64,000 nt of DNA from Cupriavidus plantarum (lineage in GTDB: Bacteria > Pseudomonadota > Gammaproteobacteria > Burkholderiales > Burkholderiaceae): the NCBI RefSeq assembly GCF_905397285.1, contig NZ_CAJPUX010000001.1, forward strand, positions 496,001 through 560,000, in the 5' to 3' direction. Made by a program: the position numbers and the translations under genes. Below the pieces are notes generated by a model, which made no database searches, was not told where the DNA came from, and saw only the letters and a list, made by a program, of their open reading frames with translations. Each line of letters opens with the position of its first letter. The first letter of the stretch is position 1. Below are positions 36,124 to 43,140 of this stretch, piece by piece.

Positions 36124-36146
36124 AATATATCATGGCGTGATATATT
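36124..36146. promoter_or_regulatory. Perfect inverted repeat between HPP/CBS and ClC/CBS genes
   Basis: AATATATCA (36124-36132) and TGATATATT (36138-36146) are perfect complementary arms of 9 bases around a 5-base centre TGGCG. It lies in the short divergent intergenic region and is AT-rich against a GC-rich genome, typical for an operator. The regulator is unknown. Confidence 0.7.
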
Positions 36147-36178
36147 CAACGCCCTTTGGGCGTGGAGCGGGACGCAAC

Positions 36179-38026
36179 ATGAAAGGCAATCTACGGCAGG
36201 CCGGTACGCGGCGAGACGCATCACGGCATGATGCAATGCAACACGCCGCGCGGCGCGATTACGCCGTCGATGGGCGCCTGCCGATGCTGGCGGGTATTGC
36301 GCTGCTATTGGGCGCCGTGAGCACGGCGGCGGCATGGGCGCTCGTCAACCTGATCAGGTTTTTTACCAACCTGTTTTTCTTCCAGAGGCTGTCGTTCGCG
36401 GAAGCGTCTCCGGCTCACCATACGCTCGGCCTGTGGGTCATCGCGCTGCCGGCGATCGGCGGGCTCATCGTCGGCCTGATGGCGCGCTACGGCAGCGACA
36501 AGATCCGCGGCCATGGCATTCCGGAGGCGATGGAAGCCGTGCTCTTCGGCCGCAGCCGCATGTCGCCGAAGGTCGCGGTGCTCAAGCCGCTGTCGTCGGG
36601 CATCGTGATTGGCAGCGGTGGGCCGTTTGGCGCGGAGGGGCCGATCATCATGACGGGCGGGTCGATCGCCTCGCTGCTCGCGCAATTGATGAATCTGAGC
36701 GCGGCCGAACGCAAGACGCTGCTCGTTGCCGGCGCGTGCGCGGGGATGACGGCGATATTCGGCACGCCCGTTGCCGCGGTGCTGCTGGCCATCGAGCTGC
36801 TGCTCTTCGAACTGCGGCCGCGCAGCCTGCTACCCGTGGCGCTGGCTTGCGCCGTGGCGGGGTTCCTGCGTGGTGTCGTCTTCGAGTCCGGGCCGCTGTT
36901 CCCGTTGCAGACGGCACCCGTTCCGGCGGTAGCGCTGCCCTCGTGCATGGTGGCGGGCCTGTTGTGCGGCGTGCTCGGCGCGGGACTGACGCTTGCGCTA
37001 TATCGCGCGGAGGACGCATTCGCCCGCTTGCCGTTGCATTGGATGTGGTGGCCCGCAATCGGCGGGCTCGCGGTCGGCATCGGCGGCTATTTCGAGCCGC
37101 GGGCGCTGGGCGTCGGGTATGACGTCATTGGCGATCTGCTCAACAACCGGGTCGCGATCGAGGTGGCGGTGGCCCTTCTGGCGGTCAAGGCCGCGATATG
37201 GATCGCGGCGCTGGGGTCCGGGACGTCGGGCGGCGTGCTGGCGCCGCTGCTGATGCTCGGGGCGGGGCTCGGAATGGTGCTGGCGCCGTGGCTGCCCGGC
37301 GGTACGCCGATGCTGTGGGCGCTGGTCTGCATGGCGGGGGTGCTGGGCAGCGTGCTCGGCGCGCCGCTGACGGCGATCGTGTTCGCGTTCGGGCTGACGC
37401 ACGACAGCAATGCGTTGCTGCCATTGCTGCTGACCACGGCCGTGGCCCATGGCTTCTCTGTGCTGACGATGAAGCGGTCCATCATGACCGAGAAGATCGC
37501 ACGGCGCGGGTTGCATATCTGGCGCGAGTACGGGGTCGATCCACTGGAGCACGCGCACGTGGCGGATCTGATGACGCGCGAGGTGGTGGCGATCGATGGC
37601 GACCTGCCGGTGGAAGCGGCGATGGCGCGCTACTTCGGCGAGCGCGCCGCGCATCGCGCATATCCGGTGGTGAGGGAAGGGCGCGTGCTGGGGATGCTGC
37701 ACCGCACCGCCATCGATGACTTCATCGAAGCCGCACTGGCTGCCGCAACCCCCGCGCGGGATGCCGGCCATGACGACCGCGCGTCGCTGACCTGCCGCGA
37801 CCTGTTGCCCGCGGGCGCGCCCCTGGTTTTGCTCCCCACGCAAACCGGACGCGCGGCGGCGGGCACGATGGCGACCTTCAACGTCGCCCGCGTGCCGGTG
37901 GTGAACGACCTCGCCACGATGCGCCTCGTCGGCATCGTCTCCCTGCGCGACCTCGTCGCCCCTAGCCGTAGAGTGCTGGACGAAGAGACGACGCGCGAGC
38001 GGCCGCTGGTCGGGTTGCGCGGTTAG
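36179..38026 (+). CDS. ClC-family voltage-gated chloride channel/antiporter with CBS domains
   Basis: A 615-residue protein. The ClC membrane domain (about residues 38-440) has GSGGPFGAEGPI near residue 145, which includes the gating Glu and replaces the usual GKEGP by GAEGP, and a GSGTSGGVLAPLLMLGAGLG segment (about 346-365). A pair of CBS domains follows (about 465-600). The chosen ATG at 36179 has GGAG upstream; an in-frame GTG at 36137 lies inside the inverted repeat at 36124-36146 and is unlikely. The protein is probably a Cl-/H+ or other anion transporter, consistent with the divergent HPP/CBS partner. Confidence 0.9.
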   Translation: MKGNLRQAGTRRDASRHDAMQHAARRDYAVDGRLPMLAGIALLLGAVSTAAAWALVNLIRFFTNLFFFQRLSFAEASPAHHTLGLWVIALPAIGGLIVGLMARYGSDKIRGHGIPEAMEAVLFGRSRMSPKVAVLKPLSSGIVIGSGGPFGAEGPIIMTGGSIASLLAQLMNLSAAERKTLLVAGACAGMTAIFGTPVAAVLLAIELLLFELRPRSLLPVALACAVAGFLRGVVFESGPLFPLQTAPVPAVALPSCMVAGLLCGVLGAGLTLALYRAEDAFARLPLHWMWWPAIGGLAVGIGGYFEPRALGVGYDVIGDLLNNRVAIEVAVALLAVKAAIWIAALGSGTSGGVLAPLLMLGAGLGMVLAPWLPGGTPMLWALVCMAGVLGSVLGAPLTAIVFAFGLTHDSNALLPLLLTTAVAHGFSVLTMKRSIMTEKIARRGLHIWREYGVDPLEHAHVADLMTREVVAIDGDLPVEAAMARYFGERAAHRAYPVVREGRVLGMLHRTAIDDFIEAALAAATPARDAGHDDRASLTCRDLLPAGAPLVLLPTQTGRAAAGTMATFNVARVPVVNDLATMRLVGIVSLRDLVAPSRRVLDEETTRERPLVGLRG

Positions 38027-38030
38027 CCAG

Positions 38031-38058
38031 TCCGGCTACCGCCGCGAAACCAGCCGGA
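38031..38058. terminator. Hairpin between convergent ClC and Lrp genes
   Basis: TCCGGCT (38031-38037) pairs with AGCCGGA (38052-38058) over a 14-base loop. There is no T-tract on either side, so it is a weak candidate for a bidirectional terminator or other structure. Confidence 0.3.
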
Positions 38059-38071
38059 AACAAGGCTCCGT

Positions 38072-38494
38072 TCAAAGCTTGTACGTCGACAACAGGATGC
38101 TCGTCTCCGTCGCGGAGATGCCGTCGATCAGCCGAATCCGGTCGAGCGTGCGGTCGAAGCCTTCGAGCGTGTCCGCGCGGAGTTCCGCAATGATGTCCCA
38201 GCGGCCGTTGGTCGTATGCAGCGTCTGGACGTTCGGCTCGCCCCGCAGCGCCTGCAAGACCTGTCGCGCCTTGTTGCCCTCGACCGCCACCGTCATCCAC
38301 GCGCGTATGCGGTGCGGTTCGGCCTCGGGCTTCAGCCGCACCGTGTAGCCGACGATCTGCCCATCCTTTTCGAGCTTGTCGATCCGGTTCTGCACTGTCG
38401 CGCGCGAGATCCGCAGGACCTTTGCAAGCGTAGTCACAGGGGTGCGGGCGTTATCGCGAAGCAGGGCAAGCAACTGCTGGTCCGTGGCGTCCAT
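38072..38494 (-). CDS. Lrp/AsnC-family transcriptional regulator
   Basis: A 140-residue protein: N-terminal HTH (about residues 1-60, with LAKVLRISRATVQNRIDKLEKDG) and a RAM/AsnC ligand domain (about 65-138). Such regulators respond to amino acids. Divergent from the arginine-hydrolase-like gene at 38631 with 136 bases between starts, so it is its likely activator or repressor. The ATG at 38494 gives the usual N-terminus; the longer frame upstream runs through the promoter region. Confidence 0.92.
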   Translation of the reverse strand: MDATDQQLLALLRDNARTPVTTLAKVLRISRATVQNRIDKLEKDGQIVGYTVRLKPEAEPHRIRAWMTVAVEGNKARQVLQALRGEPNVQTLHTTNGRWDIIAELRADTLEGFDRTLDRIRLIDGISATETSILLSTYKL

Positions 38495-38498
38495 GGCG

Positions 38499-38508
38499 AT
38501 TGCGCAAT
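38499..38508. promoter_or_regulatory. Candidate Lrp-type operator
   Basis: The palindrome ATTGCGCAAT lies 5 bases upstream of the Lrp gene's start, and a related GGCGCAGTTTGTCCAATATG segment follows at about 38544-38563. AT-flanked palindromes like this are typical of Lrp/AsnC autoregulatory sites; the length is short so the call is tentative. Confidence 0.4.
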
Positions 38509-38630
38509 ATGCGAGTGAGTGCTGGCAGATTGTTATCTCAATGGCGCAGTTTGTCCAATATGTGCGCTTCGAAGTGGCGGCCAGGCGGCCCACAATGCTC
38601 GCATTCTCAACGCCTGAAGGACCTGCCGCC

Positions 38631-39512
38631 ATGCTCGATCGCCCGACCATTCTCGTTGTTGCGCCGACCCACTACGACGTCTCGTACAGCATCAACCCAT
38701 GGATGGACCCGCAGGCGTGGGCCCGCGACCCGCGCGGCATGCATCGCAACGCGATGCAGTCGTTTGACGCGCTGCGCGAGGCGCTCGACGCATCGGGCTT
38801 CGCGGTCGAAGTTGCGCCGGGTGCGGAGGGGTTGCCGGACATGGTGTTTCCCGCCAACGCCGCCGTGGTGCTGGACGGCAAGGCCGTGCTCGCGCGGTTC
38901 CGGTATCCGCAGCGGCAGGGGGAAGAAGTACCGTTCGCCGCGATCTTCGAATCGCTGCGCGCCCGCGGATGGATCGACAGTGTGACCACGCTGCCCGACG
39001 GCTGTTATCAGGAAGGCGCGGGCGACTGCATCTGGGATGCCTCGCGCGGTCACTTCTGGGCCGGCTTCGGCCCGCGCTCTTCCCGCGAAGCCGCCGATGC
39101 GATGTCCGCGCATTTCGATCGGGAGGTCGTCGCGCTCGAGCTCGCCACCGAACACAGCTATCACCTTGACGTCTGCTTCTGCCCGCTTGCCGGCGGTGAA
39201 GTCTTGTACTACCCGCCCGCGTTCGGCGCGCAGGCCTTGCGGGAGATTCATGCGCGCGTGCCCGCGAGCCTGCGTATCGAAGCCACCGAAGACGACCTGC
39301 GGCATTTCAGCGTCAACGCGGTGAACCTCGACGACCAGGTCGTGATGACGCGCACCACGCCGCATCTCCGCGCGGAGTTTGCGCGCCGCGGATACCGGCT
39401 GCGCGAGGTGGACCTGTCGCCGTTCATGCTGTCCGGCGGCGGCGCGTACTGCATGACGCTGCGGCTCGATCGCGACAGCACCGCCGCGCGCGCGAGCGTC
39501 GCCGCGGCATGA
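38631..39512 (+). CDS. Arginine dihydrolase/deiminase-like amidino enzyme (ArgZ/DDAH-type)
   Basis: A 293-residue protein of the guanidino-group modifying fold. The N-terminus reads APTHYDVSYSINPWM, very like the CPPDHYDVDYVINPWM type start of cyanobacterial arginine dihydrolase (ArgZ/AgrE). The PDMVFPANAA motif, an EHSYHLDVCF segment (H178) and a C-terminal GGGAYCMTLRLD segment with the likely nucleophile C274 complete the active site. ArgZ makes ornithine, ammonia and CO2 from arginine; DDAH-type deiminases are an alternative. The ornithine cyclodeaminase gene follows at 39577, making an arginine-to-ornithine-to-proline route likely. Divergent from an Lrp-type regulator. Confidence 0.82.
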   Translation: MLDRPTILVVAPTHYDVSYSINPWMDPQAWARDPRGMHRNAMQSFDALREALDASGFAVEVAPGAEGLPDMVFPANAAVVLDGKAVLARFRYPQRQGEEVPFAAIFESLRARGWIDSVTTLPDGCYQEGAGDCIWDASRGHFWAGFGPRSSREAADAMSAHFDREVVALELATEHSYHLDVCFCPLAGGEVLYYPPAFGAQALREIHARVPASLRIEATEDDLRHFSVNAVNLDDQVVMTRTTPHLRAEFARRGYRLREVDLSPFMLSGGGAYCMTLRLDRDSTAARASVAAA

Positions 39513-39527
39513 GGCTATCGGCAAGCC

Positions 39528-39570
39528 GAGGAAGAAGAGAAAGAAGAGAAAGAAGAGGAAGAAGAGGAGG
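39528..39570 (+). repeat. Polypurine 9-base tandem repeat in the ArgZ-like/ocd gap
   Basis: The 64-base gap holds an uninterrupted 43-base run of A and G, built from repeats of a 9-base unit of the form AGRAAGAAG. It ends 7 bases before the ocd start, so it provides several overlapping Shine-Dalgarno-like sequences. Such a run stands out in this GC-rich genome. Confidence 0.85.
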
Positions 39571-39576
39571 CAAACC

Positions 39577-40680
39577 ATGACCCACCCACCGCACAACGTC
39601 GCCAACGCTCTCACCCGTCGTCTCGACGCCCGCGACGTCGCCGCGCTCGTCCGTGCGATCGGCGTCCGGCAATCGCTCGTGCAGCTGGCCGACCATCTGC
39701 GCGAGGACTTTCTCCGCTGGCCGGCGTTCGACAAGTCCGCACGCGCCGCCAGCCATTCGGAAGTCGGCGTCATCGAGTTGATGCCCGTGAGCGACGGCGC
39801 CCTGCATGCATTCAAATATGTCAACGGCCATCCCAGCAACGCACGGCATGCGTTGCCCACGGTCATGGCGTACGGCGCGCTGGCGGAAGTGCGGACGGGC
39901 TTCCCGCTGCTACTGGCCGACCTCACGCTGGCCACGGCATTGCGCACGGCCGCTACCTCCGCACTGGCCGCGATGTCGATGGCGCGCAAGGACGCGACGA
40001 CCATGGCGCTGATCGGCAACGGTGCGCAGGCCGAGTTCCAGGCCCTCGCATTTCACGCATTGCTGGGCATTCGCGACATCCGCGCCTACGACATCGACCG
40101 CCGTGCGACCGACCGTCTGGCACGCAACCTCGCGCATGTACCGGATCTGCGCATCGTCGCGTCAGCATCGATTGCCGAGGCCGTGGCCGGCGCGGATATC
40201 GTGTCCACGGTCACGGCCGACAAGACCCGCGCGACCATCCTCACGCCGGAGATGATCGCTCCCGGCATGCACATCAACGCCGTCGGTGGCGACTGCCCGG
40301 GCAAGACGGAGCTGCATGCGGACATCCTTCACCATGCCCGCATCGTCGTCGAGTACGCGCCGCAGACGCGCATCGAGGGCGAGATCCAGCAATTGCCGCC
40401 GGATGCGCGCGTGACCGAACTCTGGGAAGTGCTTGCAGGAAATGCGCCGGGCTGCGGAGCCCACGACGAGGTGACCGTATTCGATTCGGTGGGCTTCGCG
40501 CTCGAGGATTTCTCGGCCCTGCGATGGCTCCACAATGTGGCGTCGGCAAACGACGCGGGCGAGTTTTTCGCGTTGGTTGCAACACCTCGCGACCCGCGAG
40601 ACCTCTACGGCTGCATGATGCGGGACGAGAGCCAGGCGCCGAACGCCACGGCGGGTGCAGTGAAGGAGGCTCTTACTTAA
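39577..40680 (+). CDS. ocd: Ornithine cyclodeaminase
   Basis: A 367-residue enzyme of the ornithine cyclodeaminase/mu-crystallin family, converting ornithine to proline and ammonia with NAD. The LPTVMAYG segment, the NAD-binding ALIGNGAQAEFQALAF (about residues 145-160) and the NAVGGDCPGKTEL segment with the conserved Asp (about 228-240) are all present. Length fits the longer OCD forms. With the ArgZ-like gene upstream this forms a two-gene arginine-to-proline path. Confidence 0.93.
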   Translation: MTHPPHNVANALTRRLDARDVAALVRAIGVRQSLVQLADHLREDFLRWPAFDKSARAASHSEVGVIELMPVSDGALHAFKYVNGHPSNARHALPTVMAYGALAEVRTGFPLLLADLTLATALRTAATSALAAMSMARKDATTMALIGNGAQAEFQALAFHALLGIRDIRAYDIDRRATDRLARNLAHVPDLRIVASASIAEAVAGADIVSTVTADKTRATILTPEMIAPGMHINAVGGDCPGKTELHADILHHARIVVEYAPQTRIEGEIQQLPPDARVTELWEVLAGNAPGCGAHDEVTVFDSVGFALEDFSALRWLHNVASANDAGEFFALVATPRDPRDLYGCMMRDESQAPNATAGAVKEALT

Positions 40681-40681
40681 G

Positions 40682-40728
40682 AAAAAACGCCCGGTCCGCA
40701 CCGCATAACGCGGTAACGGTGCCGGGCG
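40682..40728 (-). terminator. Rho-independent terminator of the HTH/pseudo-receiver gene
   Basis: On the minus strand, the stem of GCCCGGCACCG and CGGTGCGGACCGGGC (one bulge) is followed by six T (A on the plus strand, 40682-40687). It lies just 3' of the gene at 40750 and also overlaps the end of ocd's trailer, so may serve both. Confidence 0.75.
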
Positions 40729-40749
40729 CTTGCGGGGCGCGATGGCGCA

Positions 40750-41349
40750 TTACGCGCCGCCGCGTCCCATCATCAATTGCGCGCGCAGGAAGCCCTTGAC
40801 CTCTTCGAGCGACGGCGTCTTGAGGAACACCATGATGCCCCAGTGCTGCAGGGCGTCCGCCACGCCATCGTAGGCCTGGCGATTGGTGATGACCGCAAAG
40901 ATCACGCGCTGCCGCGCGAAGAAGTTCTGCAGCTTCTCGATGATCGCCGACTCCGCGTCGTTGAGTTCCTCGACGTAGTAGAGGACCACGCGCGGACGCG
41001 CGTCGACCGACGTGATCACGGTATCGACCACGTCCTCGAGCACCTGCGTCTTCAACGGCAGCGACCACTTGCCCAACTGCGCGCTGATGCGCTGCGCCTC
41101 CTGATGGTTCGGGTGAAACACCACGAGGTCGAGATCGTGCGGCGCCTGCAGGTCGGGCGCGGCGCGCGACGCCAGCAGGCGGTGCACCGTCTCCTTGTGA
41201 ATGCGCCGATGTCCGCCGTTGGTCTTCCAGGCGCCAAGTTCGCCCCGTTCGACCATCTTCTGGACAGTGCCCAGCGATACATTGAGAAGCTTTGCTGCGG
41301 TTCGCGTGCTGTAGTAAGGCTTATCAGCCAGTTCTGGATCCAGTTTCAT
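40750..41349 (-). CDS. HTH (MerR/BldC-like) protein with pseudo-receiver domain
   Basis: A 199-residue protein. The N-terminal part (about residues 8-60) is a MerR/excisionase-like winged HTH with YSTRTAAKLLNVSLGTVQKMVERGELGAWKT (split by a turn) and NGGHRRI. The C-terminal part (about 75-195) has the alpha/beta order of a response-regulator receiver: strand LDLVVFHP, strand RVVLYYVEEL at the phospho-Asp position, strand VIFAVI, and FLKTP with the conserved Lys-Pro-like pair. The phospho-acceptor Asp is missing, so it is a pseudo-receiver. The start at 41349 was chosen over 41418 by fit to the HTH. The target is unknown. Confidence 0.82.
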   Translation of the reverse strand: MKLDPELADKPYYSTRTAAKLLNVSLGTVQKMVERGELGAWKTNGGHRRIHKETVHRLLASRAAPDLQAPHDLDLVVFHPNHQEAQRISAQLGKWSLPLKTQVLEDVVDTVITSVDARPRVVLYYVEELNDAESAIIEKLQNFFARQRVIFAVITNRQAYDGVADALQHWGIMVFLKTPSLEEVKGFLRAQLMMGRGGA

Positions 41350-41775
41350 CCACTCACCCGTTGTCGTACGGCAGCACAACGCGGAAGCCGCGCCTTGTGG
41401 CGCCTTCGGGCGCGCCACACCGGTGATTACCGGGCTGCCGGAATTCTACTGACCCTGCTGCTCGACCCGCTCCCCGCCGGTCGTCCTGCTTTGGCGGCGG
41501 TGGTCTTTTGCCACCTGCCCGGTACGGCAGACCGTACCGCACACCATTCATAGTATTCCTCGCATGGGGCACGCATGACAGAGGGTAATCGATGACTGGC
41601 GTCGCACTTTTGTTGTTTAACGTACATCGGCGGTCTCTGGTGGACGCACGCGATGCGAAATCGGGCGGATATCGCCCATCGTTCGGTCTAGTCCTTATGG
41701 ATCAGACGCGACGCAAACCCAAATGCAGATGATAACGGTTCGCGCTTGCGCCCCCAAAAATTACGCCGCGCGCCT
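41350..41775. other. 426-base intergenic region between HTH protein and dctD
   Basis: No convincing gene. It holds the perfect inverted repeat GGTACGG (41521-41527) and CCGTACC (41532-41538) around a 4-base centre. Its core GTACGG-N4-CCGTAC resembles the two palindromes upstream of dctA. No sigma-54 promoter with proper spacing was found next to it. The end of the region precedes the dctD stop and lacks a clear terminator. Confidence 0.5.
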
Positions 41776-43140
41776 TCAGAGTCCGTACTTGCGGACCTTG
41801 TCGAACAAGGTCGTCTTGGCCACGCCGAGCGCCTCGCTCGCGCGAGAGAGGTTACCGTCGTGACGCCGCAGCGCATCGGCGACGAGCGCGCGCTCGAATT
41901 GCTCGACCGCCTGCGGCAGAGAAAGTTCTGACCCGCCAACGCCGCCGGGTTTGCCGCTGTCACCACCTTCGTGCATATCGCCAGGACGGCAGCCGAGCCC
42001 GAGCACATGCCGCTCCGCCAGATTGCGTAGTTCGCGCACATTGCCGGGCCACGGGTAGGCGATGAGGGCGGACATCTCGGCCGGCGACGCCGGCAGCGGC
42101 TCGCGGTCGAAGCGCAGCGCGGCCTGCGCCACGAAATGTTCGAACAGCTGCGGAACGTCCTCGCGGCGCTCGCGCAGCGGCGGCAGCGCGAGGGTGATCA
42201 CGTTGAGGCGGTAGTACAGGTCCGCCCGGAATGCGCCGGCTTCCGACTGCGCGCGCAGGTCCGCCTTGGTCGCGGCCACCACGCGGGCGTCGATGGGCAC
42301 GGGCTGGTTGGAACCGAGCCGCTCGACCGTGCGTTCCTGCAGCACGCGCAGCAGCTTGATCTGCATCGGCATGGGCATGCTCTCGATCTCGTCGAGGAAC
42401 AGCGTGCCGCCTGCCGCGTGCTCGATCTTGCCGATGCGGCGCCGCGTGGCGCCCGTGAACGAACCGGCCTCGTGGCCGAAGATCTCCGACTCGAACAGTT
42501 GCTCCGGCAGACCGCCGCAGTTGATCGCGACGAAATGGCGCGCATGGCGGCCGCTCGCTTCATGGAGACAGCGTGCGACGAGTTCCTTCCCGGTGCCCGT
42601 CTCGCCGTGGATCAGCACGTTCGCGCCGGTGTCCGCCACGTCGGCGATGCGCGCGCGCAGCCGTTCGATCGCGGGCGAGTTGCCGATCAGCCGGCTGGCC
42701 ACCGACGTGCGCGCGGCCAGTTGCGCGCGCAGCCCGGCGACCTCGAGGGTGAGCCGGCGCTGCTCCAGCGCGCGGCGGCAGGCGTCGACCAGCCGCTCGG
42801 GCGAGAAGGGCTTCTCGAGGAAGTCGTAGGCGCCTTCCTTCATCGCCTGCACGGCAAGGCTCACGTCCCCGTGTCCGGTGATGAGGATCACGGGCAGCGT
42901 CGGGTCCTGCGCCCGCAGCGATGTGAGCAGCGACATGCCGTCGCGTCCCGGCAGGCGGACATCCGTCACGACGATGCCCGGGTACACGCCCTGGCCGGCA
43001 TCCGCGTGGATGTCGCGCAACGCCGCCTCCGCGCTGGCGGCCGTGCGCGTGGCGATGCCCTCGAGGCGCAATGCCTGCTCGCAGCCGAGGCGGACATCGG
43101 GATCGTCCTCGACGATCGTCACGGTCAGATCAGCCGACAT
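41776..43140 (-). CDS. dctD: Sigma-54-dependent C4-dicarboxylate response regulator DctD
   Basis: A 454-residue NtrC-type activator: receiver domain (about 1-120, acidic pocket ED at 11-13, phospho-Asp D60, Lys in the EKPFSP segment), AAA+ sigma-54 interaction domain (about 155-390, Walker A GETGTGKE) and a Fis-type HTH (about 410-454). The sigma-54 contact loop reads GSFTGA instead of the usual GAFTGA. It overlaps the histidine-kinase gene end by 11 bases. Together with dctB it should activate dctA through the sigma-54 promoter at 46635-46649. Confidence 0.92.
   Translation of the reverse strand: MSADLTVTIVEDDPDVRLGCEQALRLEGIATRTAASAEAALRDIHADAGQGVYPGIVVTDVRLPGRDGMSLLTSLRAQDPTLPVILITGHGDVSLAVQAMKEGAYDFLEKPFSPERLVDACRRALEQRRLTLEVAGLRAQLAARTSVASRLIGNSPAIERLRARIADVADTGANVLIHGETGTGKELVARCLHEASGRHARHFVAINCGGLPEQLFESEIFGHEAGSFTGATRRRIGKIEHAAGGTLFLDEIESMPMPMQIKLLRVLQERTVERLGSNQPVPIDARVVAATKADLRAQSEAGAFRADLYYRLNVITLALPPLRERREDVPQLFEHFVAQAALRFDREPLPASPAEMSALIAYPWPGNVRELRNLAERHVLGLGCRPGDMHEGGDSGKPGGVGGSELSLPQAVEQFERALVADALRRHDGNLSRASEALGVAKTTLFDKVRKYGL

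Noticed and set aside
36137..36178. Upstream GTG start for the ClC gene
   Set aside because: The start lies inside the perfect inverted repeat and the added 14 residues have no family character; the ATG at 36179 has a better RBS.
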